A stretch of DNA of 64,000 nt from CBDFKY01 sp965248995. GTDB taxonomy: Bacteria > Pseudomonadota > Alphaproteobacteria > Rickettsiales > UBA998. Below, piece by piece: positions 17,268 to 24,782 of the stretch. The stretch lies in assembly GCA_965248995.1 (NCBI GenBank), contig CBDFKY010000015.1, positions 1 through 64,000 on the forward strand, read 5' to 3'. The notes under the pieces are model-generated. The model had not been told where the DNA came from and ran no database searches. It was given only the letters and a program-made list of their open reading frames with translations. The stretch's first letter is position 1. Every line of letters begins with the position of its first letter. A program made the position numbers and the translations under genes.

Positions 17268-18050
17268 TTACGAAATGATGCCGAGCGTGATGAGAATCCA
17301 CTGCGGAAACAGGTAAAAAGCGGCCTCGCTGGAAGGATACAGTAGTAAAAGGAGCAGGCTTAGCGCCAGCGCCGGTCCGAACGGAAAATAAGGATCCCTG
17401 CTGACCAGCCGCCAGAACAGCGCGCTGACGACCCCGAGCACGCCAGCGTAGAAGAAAAAGGGAACGAGGGGAGGGAATCCGAGCCACAGGCCTGCCACCA
17501 CCATGAATTTGACGTCGCCCATGCCGAGGCCGTGCCGCTGCTTCAGCAGATGATATCCCCGCTGGAGCGCGAGCCCGAAGATGCCCCCGGCCAGCGCTCC
17601 GAGCAGCGCGTCCGCGATATGCAGGAAACCGCAGAGTGCATAGATCAGCCCGATCGCGCCCATTCCCCATTGTAGGCCGTCGGGAATGATCCGGTATTCC
17701 AGGTCGACGATGCATAATACCACGATCTGCGAGCCGAGCAGGGCGATCAGGCCCCCCTGCAGCGTCAGGCCGTATAGCATGTAGGTGAGAAGAAACACGG
17801 CGGTAGTGACCAGTTCCGTCAACGGATAGCGCCAGTGTACGGACGTGCCGCAATAGCGGCACCGGCCAGACGAAAACATCCAGCTGAATACCGGAACCAG
17901 ATCCCTTACGCCGAGGAGATGATGACACGCCGGACATTCCGAGCGGGTCATGCCGATCGCCTTTCCACGCGGCAGCCGGTGCGCCAGCAAGGTATTGAAG
18001 CTGCCGAAACACACGCCTAATAAGATAACGCTTAAAATTTCCAGCCACAT
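17268..18050 (-). CDS. Prepilin peptidase (type IV leader peptidase)
   Basis: The 260-residue polytopic inner-membrane protein has the two CXXC pairs of the cytoplasmic zinc-binding loop (ECPACHH and CRYCG). It also has the two catalytic aspartates of the GxGD family (VDLEYRIIPD and GMGDVKFM). It cleaves and N-methylates type IV prepilins and pseudopilins. I chose MWLEILSV at 18050 because it starts directly with the first membrane helix; an ATG 12 codons upstream is possible. The secretin gene follows downstream, so the set is probably one pilus or secretion operon. Confidence 0.92.
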   Translation of the reverse strand: MWLEILSVILLGVCFGSFNTLLAHRLPRGKAIGMTRSECPACHHLLGVRDLVPVFSWMFSSGRCRYCGTSVHWRYPLTELVTTAVFLLTYMLYGLTLQGGLIALLGSQIVVLCIVDLEYRIIPDGLQWGMGAIGLIYALCGFLHIADALLGALAGGIFGLALQRGYHLLKQRHGLGMGDVKFMVVAGLWLGFPPLVPFFFYAGVLGVVSALFWRLVSRDPYFPFGPALALSLLLLLLYPSSEAAFYLFPQWILITLGIIS

Positions 18051-18161
18051 AGGGGTATTAGCCTTACTGGCCGCGGATATTGCCATTCAAAAAAGAGAAG
18101 CGAACCTTTCGTCGCTTCACTGATACGTGCCATTGTCACAAAAATACATACGTGCTGCCTT

Positions 18162-18292
18162 CAACTCCCCCTTCGAGGGGGAGTCAAAACACACCGTGCT
18201 CTGGTGAGGGGCCTGTTCGTAAAGCCCCCCCAACGAATCGCGCTGACGCGCTCTTCGACTCCCACTTAAGGGGGGGGCGCGAAATCCCATCT
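18162..18292 (+). repeat. Dispersed CTCCC/GGGGGAGTCAAAACAC repeat, copy 2
   Basis: CAACTCCCCCTTCGAGGGGGAG is followed by TCAAAACACaccGTGCTCTGGTGAGGGG, then a C-rich run, AACGAATCGCGCTGACGCG and a final G run. The order of words matches the copies at 7078 and in murE. This copy is intergenic. Confidence 0.8.
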
Positions 18293-18312
18293 GGTTTTTC
18301 AAACCGAGACAC

Positions 18313-18428
18313 TATAGTGTTTCCGAATAATTTTCGTACGAAAATTTTCGGTTAAAAACACTATAAATTATATGGTTATAGTCATTTTATCCGATTAAAA
18401 CCGTACGATTTTTAATCGGAATGACTCC
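18313..18428 (+). repeat. Paired palindromic element (B then A), copy 3
   Basis: B palindrome at 18313-18365 with centre TTCGTACGAA, an 11-base spacer, then A palindrome from 18377. The A terminus is damaged: it ends GACTCCG instead of GACTATA. The centre of A is also altered (CCGTACGATT). Confidence 0.9.
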
Positions 18429-18516
18429 GTATTTTGGCCGGATGCCGGCCTGCGCCGGTATTGCGACCTCTCCTGCCCCGCTAACGATAGGTGTCTGTAA
18501 GCAGGGTCTTTTAATA

Positions 18517-18556
18517 GAAAAGCCCCGAAAAGCATGAGCCTTTCAGGACTTTCCCT
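18517..18556 (-). terminator. Probable terminator of the beta-barrel gene
   Basis: On the minus strand, AAGTCCTGAAAG pairs (with G-U pairs) with CTTTTCGGGGCTT and is followed by TTTCTATTAAAAG. It lies 20-60 bases after the stop of the outer-membrane protein gene. Confidence 0.65.
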
Positions 18557-18576
18557 ATGTTTAGAAAAGAATGTGA

Positions 18577-19263
18577 CTAGAAACGGAAGCGCGCTCCTGC
18601 CTCGACGTTATGCACCTGATAATCATGCTGGATCGAAGCGCCGCCGCGTGTGGTGAACTGGGGGCTGCCCGCGTCCATGTATTTGTACCCTACCTGCAGC
18701 ACGGTATTGAGCAGCATTTCGGGCTGCCAGCCGATACCGGCCATCAGCTGGTAGGCGAAACGGTTATCGCTGTCATCCAAATTCAGCGCCTTGTTTTCCA
18801 GGTCGATCTTGGCGAGACCGGCACCGGCACCTACGTAGGGGGTGACGCGTGTATGGGTGTTGATGTCATAATAAACGTTCGCCATATAGCTGTCGGACGT
18901 CAGTTCGCCGGACACGTCCGTGGAGGTTTTCCCGATGCTCAGAGTGTCGAGATCGTTGCTGCGATAGAAATATTCGAATTCGAAGCGCATGTTATCGAAA
19001 AAGTTACCGTTCGGGCCGGGCGTATAACCGATCGAGGCGCCGACGCCGTAATTACTGTCGAAATCCAGTTCGCCGACCTTGCTGCTGTTCACTTCGACAT
19101 CGGTGGAATCGACGTAAGGAAGCGCACCGGAAACGCCCACATACCAGTTAGGCCAGCGATTGGCACCGAACTGACCCCCCTCGTAACCCGCCGTAGAAGT
19201 GCCCGCTGCTGCGGCACCGGCGGAAAAAAATCCAATAGCGAGTAATGCGGCTAACGTTTTCAC
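18577..19263 (-). CDS. Outer-membrane beta-barrel protein (OmpW/OMP_b-brl-like)
   Basis: The protein has 228 residues from a GTG at 19261-19263, preceded by a good ribosome site (AAGGAAAG). The frame is open 24 codons upstream without a comparable signal. It has a signal peptide (KTLAALLAIGFFSAGAAAAG) and alternating amphipathic strands (NWYVGVSGALPY, YGVGASIGYTPG, MRFEFEYFYRSN, VTPYVGAGAGLAKI). The C-terminus HNVEAGARFRF ends in Phe, as expected for proteins inserted by BAM. The likely role is a small porin or structural barrel. Confidence 0.88.
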   Translation of the reverse strand: MKTLAALLAIGFFSAGAAAAGTSTAGYEGGQFGANRWPNWYVGVSGALPYVDSTDVEVNSSKVGELDFDSNYGVGASIGYTPGPNGNFFDNMRFEFEYFYRSNDLDTLSIGKTSTDVSGELTSDSYMANVYYDINTHTRVTPYVGAGAGLAKIDLENKALNLDDSDNRFAYQLMAGIGWQPEMLLNTVLQVGYKYMDAGSPQFTTRGGASIQHDYQVHNVEAGARFRF

Positions 19264-19365
19264 GATCTTTCTTTCCTTATAGATGATAGATGACAATATA
19301 ATGTGCAAACATACGCGTTCTTTATGTCGAAGCAAGCGGAAAGAATGAAAGAGCGTATCCGCGCA

Positions 19366-20541
19366 TCATTTTTTCTCCGCCCCGCCGGTCTTATGTGTCC
19401 GCATCATTTCAATAAACGCGTCGAACAGGTATTCGCTGTCATGCGGTCCGGGGGAAGATTCCGGGTGGTACTGCACGGAAAATGCGGGCAGGCTGCGGTG
19501 GCGGATGCCCTGGACGGTGCCGTCGAACAGGGAAAGATGCGTCACTTCCACTTCCGCGGGAAGGGCGGTGCGGGAGACGGCGAAACCGTGGTTCTGGCTG
19601 GTGATCTCCACTTTTTTCGTGGCCAGCGCCTGCACCGGATGGTTCGCCCCGCGATGTCCCTGCGGCATTTTTTCGGTTGCCGCTCCCAGGCTCAACGCCA
19701 GCAGTTGATGGCCGAGGCAGATGCCGAACAGGGGAATGCCGCGCTCCAGCAGCGCAATGATTACCGGCACGGCAAATAAGCCCGTGGCGGCGGGGTCGCC
19801 CGGCCCGTTAGAGAGAAATACGCCGTCCGGCTTCAGTGCCAGGATGGACTCGGCGGACGCATCGCCGGGCACCACGCTTAAGGAGCAGCCTTTCTCGACG
19901 AGCAGGCGCAGGATATTGCTCTTGGCGCCGTAATCGACCGCCACCACGTGGTATTCCGCTGCCGCTTCCACGGAAGAGCGCCACACGCCTTCGCTCCACG
20001 GCTCCGCCGCCTCCCGCCGGACGAACGCCGTCATTTCGGCTCCCGCCATAGAGGGGGTGGAGGCGAGGGCTCGCTGCACCGCTTCCCGGTCGATCGCTTT
20101 AATACCGCCGGTATGATAGGCGATGGCGGCGCGCAGATGGCCGTGCCTGCGAATATGCAGAGTCAGCGCCCGCGTATCGATGCCGCTGATTCCCGTCAAT
20201 CCTTTCTCCGTAAGCCACGTGTCAAGCGTCGAGGCGGCCCGCCAGCTGGAAGGCGCGGTGATCGGTTCGCGGATGACCAGCCCTTTCGCGTGAGCGGCGC
20301 GTGATTCGGTATCTTCCTCGTTGCAGCCCACGTTGCCGATATGCGGCATGGTGAAGGTGATGATCTGCCCGTAATAGGAAGGGTCGGTGAGTATTTCCTG
20401 ATATCCCGTCATAGCGGTATTGAAGCAGAGTTCGCCCGTCGTCAGTCCCGCCATACCGATGCCGTAGCCGGTGAATTCCGTGCCGTCTTCCAGCAGAAGA
20501 AGGGCGTTCGGGGAGGGGGTGCGAAAAGAGGACTGGGACAT
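19366..20541 (-). CDS. carA: Carbamoyl-phosphate synthase small subunit
   Basis: The 391-residue glutaminase subunit supplies ammonia to CarB for carbamoyl phosphate (pyrimidines and arginine). The N-terminal CPSase domain (LLLEDGTEFTGYGIG, FNTAMTGYQEILTDPSY) is followed by a class I glutamine amidotransferase domain. Its nucleophile is in PLFGICLGHQLLAL and its His-Glu pair in FSVQYHPESSPGP. I start at MSQSSF (20539-20541), which fits the family better than the ATG six codons upstream. carB is not in this window. The gene is isolated from pyrimidine or arginine genes here. Confidence 0.97.
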   Translation of the reverse strand: MSQSSFRTPSPNALLLLEDGTEFTGYGIGMAGLTTGELCFNTAMTGYQEILTDPSYYGQIITFTMPHIGNVGCNEEDTESRAAHAKGLVIREPITAPSSWRAASTLDTWLTEKGLTGISGIDTRALTLHIRRHGHLRAAIAYHTGGIKAIDREAVQRALASTPSMAGAEMTAFVRREAAEPWSEGVWRSSVEAAAEYHVVAVDYGAKSNILRLLVEKGCSLSVVPGDASAESILALKPDGVFLSNGPGDPAATGLFAVPVIIALLERGIPLFGICLGHQLLALSLGAATEKMPQGHRGANHPVQALATKKVEITSQNHGFAVSRTALPAEVEVTHLSLFDGTVQGIRHRSLPAFSVQYHPESSPGPHDSEYLFDAFIEMMRTHKTGGAEKK

Positions 20542-20936
20542 GTCAGTGTGGAAAATCATCCGGTAAATAAAAATGGCCTCTGGCCAAACGCCTGATTATG
20601 TAGTCGGTAAACGAAGCAGCGTCAATCCGATTATAGGGAAATGCTGTCGTTTATGCTACGTCATACCGGCTTCCGCAGGTATGACAATTTCTAATGCCCC
20701 GTTAACGATATGAGTTCCTACCCTATGGTTGCGGCCTGATAAGGCATTTCGAAAATGAAAACCCTTTTCAAACCGGTTAAGTTAAGCTAATGATTCTTTA
20801 CGTGTTCTTTATATGTTTTGCACAACCGCCTTACTGGTTCTTTTCACCGCATCGCGTAGTGTTAAGAAATAGTCATTGGCGGGCATAATTTTCCACCCGT
20901 TTTATGATCGGTTTTATTATTATCAGGAGTCATGCT
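20542..20936. other. 395-base gap upstream of carA: short hairpin and a shared 15-base word
   Basis: This stretch contains a small hairpin (TCATACC/GGTATGA, 20661-20684) and the word GCCCCGTTAACGATA (20696-20710). That word recurs with one change at 18475-18489, in both cases shortly after a CCGGC-rich segment, which suggests a degenerate extragenic repeat. The carA promoter (leftward) and the promoter of the small gene at 20937 (rightward) should lie here. I see no convincing open frame. Confidence 0.45.
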
Positions 20937-21011
20937 ATGAAAAGTTTTATCATGTGGTTGCTCGGCGTTCCCGTCTCCCTCATCATTCTCTATAACCTCT
21001 TTGTTCATTAG
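20937..21011 (+). CDS. 24-residue hydrophobic peptide upstream of a response regulator
   Basis: The frame codes MKSFIMWLLGVPVSLIILY followed by NLFVH, a single hydrophobic helix with a Gly-Val-Pro kink and very few charges. AGGAG lies 7 bases before the ATG. An earlier ATG at 20932 stops after two codons. The stop lies 9 bases before the KdpE-like regulator, so both should be on one transcript. It may be a membrane micropeptide or a leader peptide. Small size limits certainty, but the ribosome site, position and composition argue that it is real. Confidence 0.6.
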   Translation: MKSFIMWLLGVPVSLIILYNLFVH

Positions 21012-21020
21012 GGTTGCGAC

Positions 21021-21737
21021 ATGCACGAGAAGAAAAATACGGTCCTCATCGTTGACGACGAGGAAGAAATCCGCAAAATGCTCAACATCTTCCTGGATGC
21101 TGCCGATTTCAAGGTAGTGGAAAGCGAAAACGGCAAGCAGGCGGTGCGTATGGCGGCGTCGATCAAGCCGGACCTCGTGCTGCTCGATCTGGGCCTGCCC
21201 GATATGGACGGCAAGGAAGTGGTCGCTTCCATCCGCGAATGGTCGCAGGTGCCGATCGTCGTGCTGACGGTGCGCTCCGATGATACCGAAGTCGCCTCCG
21301 CCCTGAATACCGGCGCGGACGACTACATCACCAAGCCTTTCTCGGCGGAAGTGCTGCTGGCGCGCATCCACGCCAACCTGCGCAAGGCCATGGTGCGCGA
21401 AGTGGGCGAGCCCGACATCGTCAACGGTCCGATCCGCATGGATCTGGTGCGGCACGAGGTGTTCATCAACGAGGAGCGTATTTCCTTCACGCCGAAGGAA
21501 TATGATCTGCTGCGCTATTTCCTGGTAAACCGTGGGCGTATGCTGACGCACAAGCAGATCCTGAAAGAAGTGTGGGGGCCTGCGCATGTCGACGACACGC
21601 AATATCTTCGCGTCTATATCGGTCAGGTGCGCGATAAGCTGGAGGCGGAGCAGGGGCTCGGCAAACTAATCGTTTCGGAAGCCGGTATCGGCTACCGGAT
21701 GGATGTGATGGCCGACCGTGACGCGAAAGCGGCATAA
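21021..21737 (+). CDS. OmpR/PhoB-family response regulator, KdpE-like
   Basis: The protein has 238 residues. The receiver domain has the acidic pair VDDEEE, phospho-acceptor Asp in LVLLDLGLPDMDG, the Thr in VVLTVRSDD and the Lys in YITKPFS. The C-terminal winged-helix domain includes FTPKEYDLLRYFLVNRGRMLTHKQIL and VDDTQYLRVYIGQVRDKLE, closest in style to KdpE. Its partner may be the histidine kinase at 23232, which lies nearby but on the opposite strand. No kdpABC genes are visible, so the regulated genes are unknown. Confidence 0.92.
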   Translation: MHEKKNTVLIVDDEEEIRKMLNIFLDAADFKVVESENGKQAVRMAASIKPDLVLLDLGLPDMDGKEVVASIREWSQVPIVVLTVRSDDTEVASALNTGADDYITKPFSAEVLLARIHANLRKAMVREVGEPDIVNGPIRMDLVRHEVFINEERISFTPKEYDLLRYFLVNRGRMLTHKQILKEVWGPAHVDDTQYLRVYIGQVRDKLEAEQGLGKLIVSEAGIGYRMDVMADRDAKAA

Positions 21738-21837
21738 AGGACATTTTATGGTTTCTTCAGGGAAGACCGGCAGGACATGCTTGTTTTACTGAATGAAAGG
21801 CTGCATTTTATTATTTTAAGTTCAAGGAGAACGATTT

Positions 21838-22080
21838 ATGAAAACTCACGCATTTTTACTCGCGGCGGCCAGTGTCGCCATGCTTTCCGCCTGCGGACAG
21901 TCCACGTCTGACCGTGCACTCAGCGGCGGCGCACTCGGAGCCGGAGCAGGAGCGGTCGGCGGTGCGTTACTGGGCGGCAGTCCGGTGACCGGTGCCGTCA
22001 TCGGCGGCGCGGCGGGAGCCGCTACGGGCGGATTGACCAAGCAGAAAGACATCGACCTCGGAACGCCGGTCTGGCGCTAA
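21838..22080 (+). CDS. Small glycine-zipper lipoprotein
   Basis: The 80-residue precursor has a lipoprotein signal peptide with lipobox MLSAC (Cys at about residue 19). The mature part is a Gly/Ala-rich zipper (GGALGAGAGAVGGALLGGSP, then VIGGAAGAATGG), as in the glycine-zipper families of outer-membrane lipoproteins. It ends with a short polar tail. AAGGAG lies upstream of the ATG, and a terminator follows 24 bases after the stop. It is likely an abundant single-gene envelope protein. Confidence 0.85.
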   Translation: MKTHAFLLAAASVAMLSACGQSTSDRALSGGALGAGAGAVGGALLGGSPVTGAVIGGAAGAATGGLTKQKDIDLGTPVWR

Positions 22081-22104
22081 CGGTCTTTCAGAACATAACA
22101 TTTC

Positions 22105-22139
22105 AAAAAGCTTCTGTCTTCGGCAGGAGCTTTTTTTTT
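22105..22139 (+). terminator. Rho-independent terminator
   Basis: AAAAAGCTTCTG pairs with CAGGAGCTTTTT around a TCTTCGG loop and continues into nine T. It ends the glycine-zipper lipoprotein gene. Confidence 0.9.
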
Positions 22140-22159
22140 AAAAAACAGGAAATCAAGCT

Positions 22160-22552
22160 ATGGAAAATTCGCAGACCCCCCGCAAAAGACCCCCGCTTTT
22201 CACGCGCGTCGCGGAAAGGGCTTCCTGGGCGGCGGGTACTCCTCTCGCTTTCATCACCGCCTTCCTGCTGGTCGTCGTCTGGGCGGCGACTGGTCCCCTG
22301 TTCGATTACTCCGAAAACTGGCAGATCGTCATCAATACGGCCACTACCATCATCACTTTCCTGCTGGTATTCCTGATTCAGAACTCCCAGAACCGTGAAA
22401 CGAAAGCGGTCCAGATCAAGCTGGACGAACTGATCCGCGCGACGGAAGGAGCCCATAACACCATCCTGCATGTGGAAAAGCTCACCGATAAGGAGCTGGA
22501 CGTGCTTTCCAAGAATTATGAAGCGCTGGCGGAAAAGGCGGGTGAGGAATAA
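22160..22552 (+). CDS. Low-affinity iron permease family membrane protein
   Basis: The 130-residue protein has two membrane helices (PLAFITAFLLVVVWAATGPLF and WQIVINTATTIITFLLVFLIQ), then NSQNRETKAVQIKLDELIRA and a helical tail. This order, including FLIQNSQNRE and the KLDELIRA segment, is characteristic of the low-affinity Fe/Cu permease family (PF04120). The transport role in bacteria is inferred from the family name and poorly tested. The gene begins just after the terminator of the lipoprotein gene. Confidence 0.88.
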   Translation: MENSQTPRKRPPLFTRVAERASWAAGTPLAFITAFLLVVVWAATGPLFDYSENWQIVINTATTIITFLLVFLIQNSQNRETKAVQIKLDELIRATEGAHNTILHVEKLTDKELDVLSKNYEALAEKAGEE

Positions 22553-22670
22553 AAAACGCCGCTTATTTCTTCTTTATAATACTTCCGGATGTCTCGCACT
22601 GAATCCTAATCAACGGTTAAGTAATATAAAGACTGCGATGATGCAGAAATTTTACTATATGGAGATGATG

Positions 22671-22853
22671 ATGTTGAATTACGTAATAACTTTTTTCATT
22701 CTGGCGGTGGTCTCAGCCCTGTTCGGTTTTGGTGGTCTGGCATCTGATTTCGCCGGTATCGCTAAATTTCTGGCGCTGGTTTTCGTGGTCCTGTTCGTCG
22801 CCAGCCTGTTATACAGCGCCATTACCGGAAGACGGGCCAACCCCCCTCTTTAA
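22671..22853 (+). CDS. DUF1328 (YtjA-type) small membrane protein
   Basis: The protein has about 60 residues with two hydrophobic helices (YVITFFILAVVSALFGFGGL and IAKFLALVFVVLFVASLLY) and a basic end (TGRRANPPL). The FGFGGLAS...AGIAK core is typical of the DUF1328/UPF0391 family. Several ATGs are clustered here. I chose 22671 because GGAG at 22661-22664 is well spaced for it; 22665 and 22668 are also possible. Function is unknown. A terminator follows. Confidence 0.85.
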   Translation: MLNYVITFFILAVVSALFGFGGLASDFAGIAKFLALVFVVLFVASLLYSAITGRRANPPL

Positions 22854-22874
22854 GTATAAGTTACGAATTGATGG

Positions 22875-22903
22875 AAAAAGCCATCTTCGGATGGCTTTTT
22901 TTT
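22875..22903 (+). terminator. Rho-independent terminator
   Basis: AAAAAGCCATC pairs perfectly with GATGGCTTTTT across a TTCG tetraloop and runs into more T. It ends the DUF1328 gene. Confidence 0.93.
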
Positions 22904-22960
22904 ATGGGATTTAAAGGGTGGCTGATTATTCGATAAGGGTCGCCAGCCTTCGCCCGCATA

Positions 22961-23077
22961 TATAGTCATTCCGATTTAAAACCGTACGGTTTTAATCGGA
23001 TAAAATGACTATAAACCTATAATTTATAGTGTTTTTATCCGAAAATTTTCGTACGAAAATTATTCGGAAACACTATA
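22961..23077 (-). repeat. Paired palindromic element (reverse orientation), copy 4
   Basis: Read on the plus strand this is A (22961-23013), an 11-base spacer and B (23025-23077). It is the first of two tandem units separated by 19 bases. It differs from its neighbour in the A arms, in the spacer and in the B centre (TTCGTACGAA), so it is not a fresh tandem duplication of the adjacent unit. Confidence 0.92.
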
Positions 23078-23096
23078 TGATGAGCAGAATTTTTTA

Positions 23097-23213
23097 TATA
23101 GTCATTCCGATTAAAAACCGTACGGTTTTTGTCGGATAAAATGACTATAACCATATATTTTATAGTGTTTTTATCCGAAAATTTCCGTACGGAAATTATT
23201 CGGAAACACTATA
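23097..23213 (-). repeat. Paired palindromic element (reverse orientation), copy 5
   Basis: A at 23097-23149 and B at 23161-23213. By eye this 117-base unit is identical to the unit at 43252-43368 and, in the opposite orientation, to the unit at 38390-38506, which implies recent spread. It lies just beyond the stop of the histidine kinase gene. Confidence 0.92.
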
Positions 23214-23231
23214 CCTGCCGCCGTGAAAAAC

Positions 23232-23951
23232 CTAAGAAGGAAACTTCAGGCTGAACTCAGCCCCGGCGCCTTGTATATTGCGGACATTCACCGTGCCGGA
23301 AAGCAGTTTCATCAGAAGACGGCAGATGGGCAGGCCGAGGCCCGTCCCCGCGTTCTGCTGATCGTTCCTGGAAAAGCGCGTGTATTTGGAAAAGATCTCT
23401 TCCATTCTTTCCGCCGGGATGCCCTGGCCGTCGTCTCTGACATGGATAAAAGCGTTTTTACCTTCGACACCGTAGGAAACGGTGACGGCCGGTTCCTTCC
23501 CTCCGTGTTTCAACGCATTATCCAGCAGAATTCCGACCGCCCTGCCGAGCATCATCGGATCGCTGCGTACCGTGATGCCGCCGGGTGCGCCGGACAAGGT
23601 GATGTGCGCTTTTTCCGATTTGGGGCCAAGCCGGGTGATGCCGTCCTGTATCAGGCGTTTCAGGTCGCAGGTTTCGAAATGGATCTTGGCCATGCCGCCT
23701 TCCAGTTTCGCCATATCCAGGATGTTCGTCACGAAACTGTCCAGACGGTACGCCTCGCTGAGCGCTGATTTGATCAGCGTCATCTTTTTTTCATGCGGCA
23801 GCTTCGCCTCCATACGGGTATAGATCTCAAGCGAACCGATCATCGTGGCGAGCGGCGTCTTAAGGTCGTGGGAGACCGCGGACATCATCTGGCGATGAAT
23901 CCGTTCTCTCGCTTCTTCGAAGCCTTCTGTCGTGGGTGCGGAGGATGTCAT
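23232..23951 (-). CDS. Histidine kinase core without sensor domain (KdpD-like)
   Basis: The 239 residues comprise only the transmitter: an H-box (SAVSHDLKTPLATMIGSLEIY, His near residue 28), an N-box (ILLDNALKHGG), and G-boxes DDGQGIP and TGLGLPI. There is no membrane segment, PAS or GAF domain before the H-box, only about 20 residues. The SHDLKTPLATMIGS H-box is closest to KdpD. It is a probable partner of the KdpE-like regulator at 21021. It must receive its signal from another protein or through a short N-terminus. The ATG has no strong ribosome site, but nothing upstream suggests a lost sensor domain in frame. Confidence 0.88.
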   Translation of the reverse strand: MTSSAPTTEGFEEARERIHRQMMSAVSHDLKTPLATMIGSLEIYTRMEAKLPHEKKMTLIKSALSEAYRLDSFVTNILDMAKLEGGMAKIHFETCDLKRLIQDGITRLGPKSEKAHITLSGAPGGITVRSDPMMLGRAVGILLDNALKHGGKEPAVTVSYGVEGKNAFIHVRDDGQGIPAERMEEIFSKYTRFSRNDQQNAGTGLGLPICRLLMKLLSGTVNVRNIQGAGAEFSLKFPS

Positions 23952-24115
23952 GTGGTGAGATAAGACCGTGAATTTTCTTTAATTTAATCCTAAAAGAAAA
24001 ATCATAAGTTTTGAATACGCCTTGTGACGGAAGGCCTTATTTTAAGTAACGGAAAGCATTCCCATGTGGGATAGCGGCAACGTAACGTTCTCTATAGCCT
24101 CATGAATTCAGGAAA

Positions 24116-24472
24116 TTAATGAGTGACGTTCGGTGTGGGGACAGGAGTCTCCGGGTAAGGTTTCGCGCATCCTTTGATCTGGTAGATATTATTCAGATTG
24201 GCCATCCGCGCACTGGTGCCGGCGATCGCCTCATCCGCGCTGGCGCGGGTATTTAAATAGCTGATCGGCAGCAGGAAATCCGTAAATCCGGCCTGTTTAT
24301 TGTTAATGGCCGCCGTATTCCAGAACTTGGCATCGTTCATTTCCAGCAGCAACTGGTCGCAGGTCAAATGCTTGTCGGTTTCTTTCCAGGGAGGGGAGGA
24401 AGTATAGGATTCCCGGCCGCTGCATCCGGAAAGGATCAGTAATGCACAAGAAAAGGAAAGTATTTTGTTCAT
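24116..24472 (-). CDS. Unknown small lipoprotein
   Basis: The 118-residue precursor has a lipoprotein signal (ILSFSCALLILSGC, Cys17). The mature part contains two more Cys (LTCDQ and KGCAKPYP) that could form a disulfide, and it ends in a Pro/Thr-rich tail (PETPVPTPNVTH). I recognise no family. It is monocistronic on the minus strand, with an AT-rich upstream region. Confidence 0.75.
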   Translation of the reverse strand: MNKILSFSCALLILSGCSGRESYTSSPPWKETDKHLTCDQLLLEMNDAKFWNTAAINNKQAGFTDFLLPISYLNTRASADEAIAGTSARMANLNNIYQIKGCAKPYPETPVPTPNVTH

Positions 24473-24782
24473 AAATCTACCCTGGTATCACTAACGGCAC
24501 AGTATTGAGATTCTTTAACGTATGATGTAGCCAGTCGCGTTTAAAAATGCAATGGGAAATACTTGTCTGCATAGGTCGAACTGCGATAAGACGGTTTTGT
24601 TTTTCTTGGGCCTTGCTTGGAGGTGTTTTAATTTTATCATTAGCCGTGAAACTGGCAATAATAAAATTAAAACATGATATTTCAGATCATTATGGCGATA
24701 CTTACCTTCGTAACCGTATATAAAATGTGCAATCACAAAGTTAAACTGCTATAGGAACTGACGAATATAACAGAAGCGCCCC
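24473..24782. other. 310-base AT-rich gap with an imperfect 20-bp hairpin
   Basis: This gap between a leftward lipoprotein gene and the rightward ppx/gppA gene holds a long AT-rich hairpin at 24625-24673: GTTTTAATTTTAT pairs perfectly with ATAAAATTAAAAC, and the stem extends to GCC/GGC around a short loop. No convincing gene is visible. Promoters for both flanking genes should lie here. Confidence 0.5.

Noticed and set aside
17236..18048. Second minus-strand frame overlapping the prepilin peptidase
   Set aside because: It is a different frame of the same region, Arg/Ser/Pro-rich and without motifs; the peptidase frame has all catalytic residues.
22961..23213. Tandem palindromes considered as a CRISPR array
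   Set aside because: Only two units are present, they are long palindromes with a 19-base gap, the copies differ, and no cas genes are nearby.
24515..24736. Minus-strand frame of 73 codons in the gap before ppx/gppA
   Set aside because: AT-rich, overlaps the long hairpin, lacks a ribosome site and reads as low-complexity sequence.
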